A stretch of 64,000 nucleotides of DNA, taken from assembly GCF_010500955.1 (NCBI RefSeq), contig NZ_QVMJ01000003.1, forward strand, positions 307,542-371,541. Direction: 5' to 3'. The number at the start of each line of letters is the position of its first letter. Position 1 is the stretch's first letter. Positions 23,198 to 32,063 of the stretch are shown piece by piece. Origin of the DNA: Bacteroides sp. 519 (GTDB taxonomy: Bacteria > Bacteroidota > Bacteroidia > Bacteroidales > Bacteroidaceae). Made by a program: the position numbers and the translations under genes. The notes under the pieces are model-generated. The model was given only the letters and a program-made list of their open reading frames with translations. It ran no database searches and was not told where the DNA came from.

Positions 23198-24511
23198 TTA
23201 TCGTCTTAATGCAGGGTATTTATTGTTAAACCGGAAACCAACTCCCAGCATTAAGAAGTTAGGCAGATGAAAATCTTTAAGACTATAACCTATATGCAGG
23301 TACGAATTGCGTGTTATTCCAACCTTAAGTGCCAGTATCTGGTACAGGCCTCTCAAGTCGCCACCGTTATGCAATACATTTGCTCCTAAACCTACATTTA
23401 CGCTAAAATACGGCATAACATACTCACCACGTACCGAAAGCCCCAAAGCTGTTTGAAACCGGATGGGAGGCGTTACAAAATCGGGTTTTCCGCTGTTGGT
23501 ATAATCTTGGTTATATATATTTGCGCTGCCATCGTAAAAGCCATCTAACGAAACACCGGCACGGAACCTGTATCCAAAATTATACATGGGCGCAAAACAA
23601 AATCCGGCAACCGGATAGGCATGTGGCGAAGCTACGTACTCATTATCTATAACAATACCTTTTCGGCGCCATGCACCAAACAGGGCCAAATCGTAACTGA
23701 TGTGACGCATAAACTCGGGTATGGAAGCCGGATAATGGGTTTGCGCCAGTACATCTTTATGCCTGTTGAAGTTATACACAAAGCCGATTTTAGCACCCGT
23801 GGTGTTTAAACCGGCATTGGGATATTTGGTGTTACCGTTAGAGAAATGCGTAAGTGTAACACCTCCTATAAAATCGAAGTACTTGGAGAGCATCCACTTA
23901 AAATAGAAATTAACGTTCATATAGGCATTTACCTTAGAGCCGATAACCGTGTTGTAGTAATTTTCGTAATAGTCGTAAGGTTTCCATCTGAACGACAAAC
24001 CAAAATTCCACTCATAGTTTAATGATACTCGCGAGCCAAGCCGGGCTATGCGTGCACCCTGAAACAAATAAACGCCAATAGGGTTTCCTATTTGCTGGCG
24101 CTCGCCAAAAGAGAAATAAGAGATGCCTATCCCCTGGTATGCGCCTTTATAAACACGGTCGCTAATGGAATTTGGTAGTGCTTTGAACGAGTATTTCAGA
24201 TGTGCCGAGAAAGCATTTCGGATAGGTTTTTTGTCGTAATTATGCCCTTCAAGGAATTCTATAGTAGGGATGATATACTCGGGACGAGTTTCAAAACTCA
24301 ATTGATGAAGATAGTTTGATTCAAAACGAAAATGGTCGGCAACGCAAATAGAGCTGTGTAAGAAACTTCTGGCCGAAGGAAAAGAAACAACCGAATCGGT
24401 TTCGTTTTTGGGCGAAGAATCGATTAATCCTTTCGCACAAATAACACCGGATAAGAAAAGCATTGCTACCAGCAGCGGCAAAATTTTCCACATCTTTATC
24501 GCTGATCCCAT
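23198..24511 (-). CDS. PagL-like acyloxyacyl hydrolase (lipid A 3-O-deacylase family)
   Basis: 437 residues from the ATG at 24511 (MGSAIKMWKILPLLVAMLFLSGVICAKG, signal peptide); the 18 upstream in-frame residues are not part of a signal. The motif LTHFSNGNTKYPNAGLN holds the PagL catalytic His and Ser (about His222, Ser224) at the end of a barrel strand, and the preceding aromatic-rich strands (GIGISYFSFGERQQIGNPIGVYLFQGARI) fit an outer-membrane beta-barrel. The enzyme would remove an ester-linked acyl chain from lipid A, changing host recognition. The protein is much longer than PagL itself (about 150 mature residues), with an N-terminal extension and a second barrel-like half, as in Bacteroidota members. 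Divergent from the M16 peptidase. Confidence 0.77.
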   Translation of the reverse strand: MGSAIKMWKILPLLVAMLFLSGVICAKGLIDSSPKNETDSVVSFPSARSFLHSSICVADHFRFESNYLHQLSFETRPEYIIPTIEFLEGHNYDKKPIRNAFSAHLKYSFKALPNSISDRVYKGAYQGIGISYFSFGERQQIGNPIGVYLFQGARIARLGSRVSLNYEWNFGLSFRWKPYDYYENYYNTVIGSKVNAYMNVNFYFKWMLSKYFDFIGGVTLTHFSNGNTKYPNAGLNTTGAKIGFVYNFNRHKDVLAQTHYPASIPEFMRHISYDLALFGAWRRKGIVIDNEYVASPHAYPVAGFCFAPMYNFGYRFRAGVSLDGFYDGSANIYNQDYTNSGKPDFVTPPIRFQTALGLSVRGEYVMPYFSVNVGLGANVLHNGGDLRGLYQILALKVGITRNSYLHIGYSLKDFHLPNFLMLGVGFRFNNKYPALRR

Positions 24512-24685
24512 AATATAATTCAGTCTTGATTGTGAATTTTCTCGAATTAAAGCGTAAATATACAATTTATCTTTTTACGAAAATGCTCACAAAGGTATCT
24601 ATGTTTAGTTTTTTAGAGCGAGCAAAGCAACAAATAATTTCGTAAATTTCGTACGTTGTTATGAAATATTAACGAAACTATTTTA

Positions 24686-24693
24686 TATATTTG
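24686..24693 (+). promoter_or_regulatory. -7 element TATATTTG upstream of the M16 peptidase
   Basis: TATATTTG fits TAnnTTTG, 26 bp before the ATG at 24720. There is no TTTG at the proper -33 distance. Confidence 0.45.
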
Positions 24694-24719
24694 CCAAAAT
24701 CACTTTAAATATTGATAAT

Positions 24720-27641
24720 ATGAAAAGATCCATTCATTTTTGTCTTCTGTTTTTGTTTGCGATAACAGCAACAGGAGTTTATGCAGTAGAAAACCAGAAC
24801 TACCCGTACGAAACGGTGCCCAACGATCCGCTGAAAGCGCAAATTTACACGCTCAATAATGGACTGAAAGTATATTTAACTGTAAACAAAGAAACACCAC
24901 GCATACAAACATATATTGCTGTAAGGGTAGGTGGAAAGAACGACCCTGCCCAAAACACCGGATTGGCCCACTACTTTGAACACCTGATGTTTAAAGGAAG
25001 CGAAAAGTTTGGTACACAGAGCTATGCCCTCGAAAAACCAATCCTCGACCAAATTGAGCAGATGTTTGAAGTGTACAGAAACACCGAAGACGATAATGAA
25101 CGGAAAGCCATATACCAGGTAATAGACAGTTTATCTTACGAAGCTTCTAAACTGGCCATCCCCAATGAATATGATAAACTTATGTCGGCCATAGGTGCAA
25201 AAGGTACCAACGCCTACACCGGGTTCGACATGACGGTTTATACCGAGGATATTCCTTCTAATCAAATTGATAACTGGGCAAAGATACAGGCCGACAGATT
25301 TAAGAATAACGTAATTCGCGGATTCCATACAGAGCTTGAAACAGTTTACGAAGAAAAGAACATGTCGTTAACCCGCGATGCCCGCAAAGTAAACGAGGCA
25401 ATGTATGCGGCACTCTTCCCACATCATCCTTATGGAACACAAACGGTATTGGGTACACAGGATCATCTGAAAAATCCATCTATCAAAACCATTAAAGAGT
25501 ATTATCGTACTTGGTATGTACCCAATAACATGGCTATATGCGTGTCGGGCGATTTCGACCCAAACGAAATGATTGCAGTTATCGATAAGTATTTTGGCGA
25601 TATGAAGCCTAATCTTAACCTGCCTCCGTTGCCGGTAAGAGCCGAAACCCCGCTTACTGCACCTGTTGTACGCGAAGTTCTGGGGCCTGATGCCGAAATG
25701 GTTACTATCGGTTGGAAACTACCCGAAGGAGCTGCCAGCCTGGAAACCGAAACATCGACACTGCTGGGACGAATTATGTATAATGGCAAAGCGGGTCTTT
25801 TGGATGTTGACCTTAACCAGCAACAAAAAGTATTGAACGCATACGGGTATGCTTATTCTATGGCCGACTATGGCATGTATCTGTTACAAGCCCGCCCAAA
25901 GGAAGGACAAACACTTGAGCAGGTAAGAGACTTACTGTTGGCCGAGGTTGAAAAACTGAAATCGGGTAACTTCGACGAGGATATGCTACAGGCCATCATA
26001 AACAACTTTAAACTTTATCAGCAACAACAACTAGAGTACAATTCGGTACGTGCCGATATGTTTGTAAGTGCATTTATTAATGGCCGCGACTGGAAAAACG
26101 AAGTAACTTCGCTCGATAGAATGTCGAAACTAACAAAGGCCGATATTGTTGCGTTTGCCAATAAACACTTGGGAAACAATTACGCCATTATTTATAAGAA
26201 GAAGGGACAAGATCCTAACGAAAAGAAAATAGACAAACCAACAATTACACCTATTGTAATGAATCGCGATGAGGCCAGTGCTTTCTTGAAAGAGATTCAG
26301 AACACCAAGGTTACTCCTATCGAACCGGTTTTTATTGATTACAGTAAAGACCTCTCTAAATTGCAAGCTCAATCGGGTATCGAAGTGTTGTACAAGCAAA
26401 ATGTTACAAACAACGTATTCCAGTTGATGTATGTTTTTGATATGGGAAACAACCACGACAAGGCATTAGGAACCGCATTCCAGTATATGCGTTATCTGGG
26501 AACTTCGGACATGAGTCTGGAAGAAATTAACCGCGAATTTTACAAGCTGGCCTGCTCGTTTGGCGTAAGTCCGGGTAGCGAACGCACCTATGTAACACTG
26601 TCGGGGCTGAACGAGAATATGCCCAAAGCGCTCGAACTGTTCGAAAAAATAATGGCCGATGCACAAGTAAATGCCGAAGCATACAATAACCTGGTTAACG
26701 ATATTGTAAAGCAACGCAATGATGCTAAATTAAATCAGTCGCAAAACTTTAGCCGCCTAACCCATTATGCAATGTATGGACCTAAGTCGCCCACTACCAA
26801 TTTGCTCACTGCACAGGAGCTAAAAGACATGAATCCGCAAGAGTTGGTAAACCGCATTAAAAACCAGAACAGCTATAAACACCGTATAATTTATTACGGC
26901 CCATGTAACGAAAAAGATGTTCTTGCCTTAATTAAGAAACATCACAAGGTGCCAAAAAAACTGAAAGATATTCCTAAAGGAGAAGAATTCCCTTATCTGC
27001 TCACCAACGAAACCAAGATATATATTGCTCCTTACGAAGCTAAACAGATATATATGTCGCAAATATCGAACAGAGATGAAAAATTCAATCCGGCTATCGA
27101 ACCTACAAGATATATGTATAACGATTACTTTGGTGGCGGTATGAACTCTATTGTGTTCCAGGAAATGCGCGAATCTCGCGGACTGGCTTACTCGGCATGG
27201 GCAGGATTTAGCGGACCTTCCAAGCTCGACAGACCGTATGTGTTCCGTTCGCAGATTGCCACACAAAACGATAAGATGCTTGAAGCCATTGAAACATTCA
27301 ACGATATTATAAACAACATGCCGCAATCCGAAGCCGCATTTAAGTTGGCACAAGAGGGTATCATCAGCCGGATTCGTACCGAAAGGGTGATAAAGAGCAG
27401 CATATTGTGGTCGTACATCTACGATCAGGATCTTGGTCAAACCACAGATGCACGCATCAAAAGGTTTAACGATGTTCCTAATATGACACTACAGGATATT
27501 GTGAAGTTCCAGGAAGAATGGATTAAAGGCCGCACATATACATATTGCATCTTGGGAGATGAAAAAGACCTCGACCTTGAAGCATTAAAGAAATATGGTA
27601 CGATTGTTAAGTTAACAACGGAAGATATTTTTGGGTATTGA
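24720..27641 (+). CDS. M16 family zinc metallopeptidase (pitrilysin-like, two-domain)
   Basis: 973 residues. Signal peptide MKRSIHFCLLFLFAITATGVYA. The inverted zinc motif HxxEH is intact: HYFEH (His84, Glu87, His88), with the distal Glu in ETVYEEKNM about residue 220. Residues 30-500 form the active half, 540-960 the inactive half with the R/Y-type signature (SRGLAYSAWAGF). The whole is a clamshell peptidase for unfolded peptides, acting in the periplasm. It is a full-length fusion of two M16 halves, usual in Bacteroidales. It converges with the GH16 gene; the space between them is filled by the long palindrome. Confidence 0.92.
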   Translation: MKRSIHFCLLFLFAITATGVYAVENQNYPYETVPNDPLKAQIYTLNNGLKVYLTVNKETPRIQTYIAVRVGGKNDPAQNTGLAHYFEHLMFKGSEKFGTQSYALEKPILDQIEQMFEVYRNTEDDNERKAIYQVIDSLSYEASKLAIPNEYDKLMSAIGAKGTNAYTGFDMTVYTEDIPSNQIDNWAKIQADRFKNNVIRGFHTELETVYEEKNMSLTRDARKVNEAMYAALFPHHPYGTQTVLGTQDHLKNPSIKTIKEYYRTWYVPNNMAICVSGDFDPNEMIAVIDKYFGDMKPNLNLPPLPVRAETPLTAPVVREVLGPDAEMVTIGWKLPEGAASLETETSTLLGRIMYNGKAGLLDVDLNQQQKVLNAYGYAYSMADYGMYLLQARPKEGQTLEQVRDLLLAEVEKLKSGNFDEDMLQAIINNFKLYQQQQLEYNSVRADMFVSAFINGRDWKNEVTSLDRMSKLTKADIVAFANKHLGNNYAIIYKKKGQDPNEKKIDKPTITPIVMNRDEASAFLKEIQNTKVTPIEPVFIDYSKDLSKLQAQSGIEVLYKQNVTNNVFQLMYVFDMGNNHDKALGTAFQYMRYLGTSDMSLEEINREFYKLACSFGVSPGSERTYVTLSGLNENMPKALELFEKIMADAQVNAEAYNNLVNDIVKQRNDAKLNQSQNFSRLTHYAMYGPKSPTTNLLTAQELKDMNPQELVNRIKNQNSYKHRIIYYGPCNEKDVLALIKKHHKVPKKLKDIPKGEEFPYLLTNETKIYIAPYEAKQIYMSQISNRDEKFNPAIEPTRYMYNDYFGGGMNSIVFQEMRESRGLAYSAWAGFSGPSKLDRPYVFRSQIATQNDKMLEAIETFNDIINNMPQSEAAFKLAQEGIISRIRTERVIKSSILWSYIYDQDLGQTTDARIKRFNDVPNMTLQDIVKFQEEWIKGRTYTYCILGDEKDLDLEALKKYGTIVKLTTEDIFGY

Positions 27642-27662
27642 TACAAAGTAGATGTAGCATAA

Positions 27663-27874
27663 TTAGTTCGTATTATTTATCAATTGCCGTCTGCTTTAGA
27701 GACTGTGTGAAAACGTCCTCCTCCGCCCTTTGGGCACCTCCTCCAAAGGAGGATAGCTGCGCTATACGTATCCGCAGGGTATCCTCCTTTGGAGGAGGTG
27801 CCCAAAGGGCGGAGGAGGACGTTTTCACACAGTCAACTGAAGCTGACGACAATTGATAAGCAATACGAGCTAAC
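27663..27874. repeat. Near-complete 212-bp palindrome (MITE-like), possible bidirectional terminator
   Basis: Left arm 27,663-27,755 and right arm 27,780-27,874 are complementary almost end to end: outer TTAG(T/C)TCGTATT..TTATCAATTG(C/T)CGTC, then ACTGTGTGAAAACGTCCTCC and CGCCCTTTGGGCACCTCCTCCAAAGGAGGATA, separated by a loop of about 24 bp. Mismatches are confined to the outer part. Short ORFs inside it on both strands are just the same palindrome read twice. The element sits between the convergent M16 and GH16 genes. Its outer end recurs alone at 17,182. Confidence 0.85.
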
Positions 27875-27888
27875 ACTTAGTAATCAAC

Positions 27889-29370
27889 CTATTGATAAAC
27901 CCGTACATAATCTACATAATACTTCAACGGGAGTTCCGATAGAACAGGCTGACCGCCGTTTCCACCCATTGCCAGATTCAAGAAGATTTGCTGGCCAAAA
28001 TCATCGCCACCATTACCTGCTTCTTTAAACGGATTTCTCCACGAACCGCGCCACCAGTCGCTCAGGCCTCCGGTTCCATTATTTGTTTGGCTGAGGTCTG
28101 TTTCGTTCATGAGTTCATCGTCTAAGTAGAGTCTGATAAAATCATCGTCCCAGTCCATACGCCATATATGGTACTTATTACCCCATTCTGCATCCTTGGC
28201 TGCGAAGTCGGCTATTGGACGGTTGTACGAATCCCATCGTCCACTCCATCGGGTATCGCTTGCCCAACACACATTGGCGTGGATGCTTTGTTTGCCATTT
28301 ACATAATAGTACTCCATCAAATCTATTTCGCCGCCCAAAGGCCATTCCCAACACCAGCTATCGTTGCTTCCTCCGGTTGTCCATATAGCAGGCCATGCAC
28401 CCGATTCGGTTGGAATTTTGGCCCTTACAATCATGGTTCCTTTGCGGAAACGGTAGTTCGAAATGATGCTGCTTGAGGTATATTCGGCATACTCGCGGTT
28501 CTTTTTCCAATCGCTGCTGCCAGCCTCATAATTGGGATTATCTACACGTTCGCGTTTCCCAGTAATTACCAATGCTCCGTTTTCGCAAACTCCGTTTTTA
28601 TTGCTATACCATTGTAGTTCTTCGTTGCGTTGGAAACCTTCTTCAAATCTCCATTTATCGGAATCAGGGGTACCTGTACCGTTGAATTCATCGTGGAATT
28701 TCAACACCATACCGTTTTCCAATGTATGATCTTCGGCAATGCCTTCGGTATCAGGATTGTATTCGGGTCCTGTTTTTGATGGTACATATTTTACCTGAAA
28801 AAAGAACATCAACGTATTGGTTTTATTGTTTACTGCGTAGGCCGATGGATTGGTTATGCACAGCGGTAATACAAAGTTGGCATCGCTTTGACGTTGTTGT
28901 ACCAGGTTAATCAACTCGGCAGAGTAAACTATCAGTTCTACGTTTTCCGATTGTTTATCTCCAGCCGGGAGTAGCATTTCGGTCGACGATAAAAGATAGT
29001 ATTCTTCCGGAAGAAGTTCTGCTCCGGCATATTTTTCATAAACTCCTCCTTGAGGTGCCTTTGCTATTGCTTTGTGCAGTGAATCGGCATTAGCCTTTAA
29101 ATCTACGGCAATATCCTTTCCTACTGTTCTGTTTTGGTAGAATACCAAATTAAGGTTGTACGAGAAGTTACTTACCTTATCGTCACTTTTTTGCAGGTTG
29201 GTAATTACATTGCATTCGGCACCATCCCATAAATTGGCAGCTTGCTTTATGCTCAACAGGTTGAGATCGAGACTACCGTTGTAGCTGAAGTCTTTATCGT
29301 CGTCGCAACCGTAAATCCCAATCGTAAAAGCAGCTATGCAGGCCGCTAACCATTTTATATTACTTTTCAT
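27889..29370 (-). CDS. GH16 endo-beta-glucanase (laminarinase-like) lipoprotein
   Basis: 493 residues. Lipobox FTIGIYGC (Cys22) followed by DDDKD, a surface-export-type acidic stretch. Residues about 35-195 form an N-terminal domain of the DUF1735/BT_3987 type. The GH16 domain spans about 215-493; catalytic motif GEIDLMEYY (Glu348 nucleophile, Asp350, Glu353 acid/base). The extra Met in EIDLME is the beta-bulge form of laminarinases and other GH16 endo-beta-1,3(4)-glucanases. It hydrolyses beta-glucan at the cell surface to feed the SusC/SusD pairs upstream. Last gene of the PUL. Confidence 0.88.
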   Translation of the reverse strand: MKSNIKWLAACIAAFTIGIYGCDDDKDFSYNGSLDLNLLSIKQAANLWDGAECNVITNLQKSDDKVSNFSYNLNLVFYQNRTVGKDIAVDLKANADSLHKAIAKAPQGGVYEKYAGAELLPEEYYLLSSTEMLLPAGDKQSENVELIVYSAELINLVQQRQSDANFVLPLCITNPSAYAVNNKTNTLMFFFQVKYVPSKTGPEYNPDTEGIAEDHTLENGMVLKFHDEFNGTGTPDSDKWRFEEGFQRNEELQWYSNKNGVCENGALVITGKRERVDNPNYEAGSSDWKKNREYAEYTSSSIISNYRFRKGTMIVRAKIPTESGAWPAIWTTGGSNDSWCWEWPLGGEIDLMEYYYVNGKQSIHANVCWASDTRWSGRWDSYNRPIADFAAKDAEWGNKYHIWRMDWDDDFIRLYLDDELMNETDLSQTNNGTGGLSDWWRGSWRNPFKEAGNGGDDFGQQIFLNLAMGGNGGQPVLSELPLKYYVDYVRVYQ

Positions 29371-29400
29371 TGCTTGTATTAAATTTAGTTTAAATTAAAA

Positions 29401-29424
29401 CTCTGTGCCTCTGTGTCTCTGTGT
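29401..29424. repeat. Short CTCTGTG(C/T) tandem repeat
   Basis: CTCTGTGCCTCTGTGTCTCTGTGT: about three 8-bp units between the GH16 gene and the gene upstream of it. It uses the same CACAGAG word as the inverted repeat at 22.5 kb. Confidence 0.6.
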
Positions 29425-29432
29425 TCTAAAAA

Positions 29433-30329
29433 TTAATCTAAAGGCACTGTTTCAGGATCATAGATATCAATATCTACATCATAAAACATTAACTCGGAGA
29501 TGCAGAAATAGCTGGCAGACCCTGACGCTGCAACCACACTGAACCGGAAATGAGTAAAACTTTCTCCCGGCATAAAGTAAGGCGAAGCATACTCGGAACC
29601 TGCTTGAGTAGGCATTCCGCTTAGCGTTCCTACAGTAGTCCAGTTATCGCCGTCGTTAGAAACCTGCAAGTCAACAACAGCCGGACGTCCTGACTCTCGC
29701 CAAGTGTCGTCTGTACGGTTGATGTATTTAACTGCAAAGTTTTCGTGCGGTTCATCGAAATCAATTTGAATGTATGTGGGGTAAGTAGTACCGCTATTGT
29801 GCCAGTTACTTGAAAAGAAACTACCCTTATCGTCATCTATCAGGTTGCTTACTTTACCTTCGCTCGAATCGGCTTGGTCGGTAGATACTTGTAAACCAGT
29901 AAGGGGTACCTTTGTTCTGTTCTTCTCGGTGTACGATGCCGGAGCAGCTCCCGATTTTGCTTTCACTTCGGTTACGGCACTGCTCTGGTTTGCAGCATTG
30001 AATGTTTGGAAGGCAAAAGAATAGTCACCAAAACGGGCACGTGTGTTTTCAACCAATAGTTGAGTAGCCCCTGTTGAGAAAATCTTGCAAATATCTTTCT
30101 TTTCCAACGGATCGTGGTATCTTACCTGCATATAGGCAAAGTCGTTGGGCTGCGCACTCCATGTTAGGTTGATGGCTCCCGGCAACGCTTCCGACTGGAT
30201 AGCCGAAGCACTGATAGCAACAGGAGCACCAGTTGAACCGTTGTTTTCAAACGGTTCAAGTTTATCGTCACAACTAGTTGAGCCAATAAGTGTAAGTATA
30301 ATAATAAGGTGTTTTAAGTTCACTTTCAT
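29433..30329 (-). CDS. Surface glycan-binding-like lipoprotein with Ig-like and discoidin (F5/8C) domains
   Basis: 298 residues. Lipobox TLIGSTSC (Cys20) followed by DDKLEP. Residues about 38-125 resemble a fibronectin/Ig-like domain (GAINLTWSAQPNDFAYMQVRYHD), similar to DUF4959. Residues about 145-285 match an F5/8 type C/discoidin fold (NLIDDDKGSFFSSNWHNSGTTYPTYIQIDFDEP, RPAVVDLQVSNDGDNWTTVG). Position between SusD and the GH16 gene is that of an SGBP that holds the polysaccharide at the surface. Ligand binding is inferred from context. Confidence 0.72.
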   Translation of the reverse strand: MKVNLKHLIIILTLIGSTSCDDKLEPFENNGSTGAPVAISASAIQSEALPGAINLTWSAQPNDFAYMQVRYHDPLEKKDICKIFSTGATQLLVENTRARFGDYSFAFQTFNAANQSSAVTEVKAKSGAAPASYTEKNRTKVPLTGLQVSTDQADSSEGKVSNLIDDDKGSFFSSNWHNSGTTYPTYIQIDFDEPHENFAVKYINRTDDTWRESGRPAVVDLQVSNDGDNWTTVGTLSGMPTQAGSEYASPYFMPGESFTHFRFSVVAASGSASYFCISELMFYDVDIDIYDPETVPLD

Positions 30330-30356
30330 ATTCTTAGAATTTAATCATTCAACATG

Positions 30357-32033
30357 CTACTTAATCTCCCAACCCGGGTTTTGTACAAGGTTTGGATTCT
30401 TTCTGATTTCACTGTCGGGTATGGGGAAGAAGTACATCTTATCATTCCAAACCAGTGATTTGGTAGTCTTTTTGTACGAGAAGGTTTCGTCGCCTGTTTT
30501 TGTTATCTCCATACGCGAAACATTGGTGAATCCACCCTCTTTCCAACGACGCACATCCCAGAAACGATGTCCTTCGAAAGCCAGTTCAACCATACGTTCG
30601 CGTTTGTAACGTGTCCAGAACTCATCGCTGCTCAGCGTTTTAGGAAGACCGGGCATTTTAACATCCGAACGGTTGCGTATCACATTAACAGCGTCGATGG
30701 CTGTGAGGAAGAACTGGTCGGAAGTAGCATCGGGCGAATCCAGGTAACGGAATATAGCTTCGGCATAATTAAGGTAAAACTCTCCTAACCTGAAGGTTAC
30801 CCAACTATGTCTCTTTCCACCTGTACCCTGACTGGCACTAATATCGGTTGAACCATCCAGGTACTTTTTAAGGTAATAACCTGTTGGGGTAGCATATTGA
30901 ATAGGAGCCGCATTTCTTCCACCTGTATATATTTCGAGTGGAGTTGGGTTGGTGTCGGGCCATTTATCGCCATTCACAGCTATAGTCATACCCAAACGTG
31001 GATCTCTTCCGGTGTATGGATTATTCGGATCGGGTTCTCCGCCGTTCTTCATTTCGTAAGCATCTACCAATGTTTGTGTTGGGCAGTTACCCGAATTGGC
31101 GTTCTCCATTCCAATGGGGAAGTTGTACCATTCGGGGTTATTGGTATCGCCTACCCTACGGGCAAAGATAACTTCTGTTGCTTTGTAGTTGTTAACTCCC
31201 CAAAGGTCGGTGTACTTTCCAAGGCTAATACCGTTTTCGGCACAATAATCAATAACTGTTTGATTGGCTATTGCTGCTTCTTTCCAACGTATTTTGTCGT
31301 TACTTTCGTTAAATAGCTTGCTGGCACGGTAAAGGGCAGCGCGTGCTTTCAATGCCAGTGCTGTACCACGTGTAACACGTCCGGTTTCGGGGTTGGTAGT
31401 GCCTCCGGCAGCATCGTTCTCTAATCCGGAGTATGTAACGGGTAGTTCGGATGCAACCAAATCACATTCGCTCATAATAAAGTCGAATATTTCGGATGCC
31501 GGAGTACGGGTTATGGTGTTTGCCTGCTCTTCTGTCAACACATCAGTAGTGAAGGGCACATCGCCATAGGCACGAACCAACAGAAAGTAGTAATAGGCGC
31601 GCAACAACCGTACTTCATACTTGTAGCGGTTAAACCGGTTCATTTGCGATTGATAATCCTGTGCAAAACGAAGATCGTAGAAATCAAGATCTTTGGTTTC
31701 TTTCAGGAAATAATTGGCAGCACGAATGGCTGTGTAATATCCCCATTGCGATTTGGAGTTCAAAGCACTCCAGTTGCCATTGGTATAATCAAGCACCGAT
31801 GAGTAAGTTAATGCCATCTCGGCCTCGTCGGTTGCCGAAGCTAAAGAGGTAAGTCCGGGTAAATCTTGATCCAGGTGTGAATAGATATTGTTCACAAATC
31901 CGGCCGTACGGCCGAAATCGGAAAATACATAATCTTTTTCATAATTGGTATATTCGTGATAGTCCATCTTGTCTGTACATGCCGACAGGAATGCTACACA
32001 AACAATACCGATATATATGTTTTTAAGTTTCAT
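30357..32033 (-). CDS. SusD/RagB-family nutrient-binding outer-membrane lipoprotein
   Basis: 558 residues; lipobox CVAFLSAC (Cys19). SusD hallmarks: helical TPR-like body (RYKYEVRLLRAYYYFLLVRAYGDVPFTT) and C-terminal signature RMVELAFEGHRFWDVRRWKEGG, ending SEIRKNPNLVQNPGWE. It forms the lid of the TonB-dependent pore encoded 30 bp upstream (the 1005-aa SusC). It captures oligosaccharides released by GH16. Second SusD of this locus. Confidence 0.92.
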   Translation of the reverse strand: MKLKNIYIGIVCVAFLSACTDKMDYHEYTNYEKDYVFSDFGRTAGFVNNIYSHLDQDLPGLTSLASATDEAEMALTYSSVLDYTNGNWSALNSKSQWGYYTAIRAANYFLKETKDLDFYDLRFAQDYQSQMNRFNRYKYEVRLLRAYYYFLLVRAYGDVPFTTDVLTEEQANTITRTPASEIFDFIMSECDLVASELPVTYSGLENDAAGGTTNPETGRVTRGTALALKARAALYRASKLFNESNDKIRWKEAAIANQTVIDYCAENGISLGKYTDLWGVNNYKATEVIFARRVGDTNNPEWYNFPIGMENANSGNCPTQTLVDAYEMKNGGEPDPNNPYTGRDPRLGMTIAVNGDKWPDTNPTPLEIYTGGRNAAPIQYATPTGYYLKKYLDGSTDISASQGTGGKRHSWVTFRLGEFYLNYAEAIFRYLDSPDATSDQFFLTAIDAVNVIRNRSDVKMPGLPKTLSSDEFWTRYKRERMVELAFEGHRFWDVRRWKEGGFTNVSRMEITKTGDETFSYKKTTKSLVWNDKMYFFPIPDSEIRKNPNLVQNPGWEIK

Positions 32034-32063
32034 AACGTACTAAGTTTTTTGTTTCAGGATTAG

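Noticed and set aside
27638-28028. Several 67-79-aa ORFs on both strands around 27.7-27.9 kb
   Set aside because: They are the two arms of the long palindrome read in opposite directions and give the same peptide pieces.
27889-29370. GH16 enzyme as kappa-carrageenase or agarase
   Set aside because: The locus has no sulfatase or other marine-polysaccharide enzymes; the EIDLME motif alone does not separate these, but a beta-glucanase is the simplest reading.
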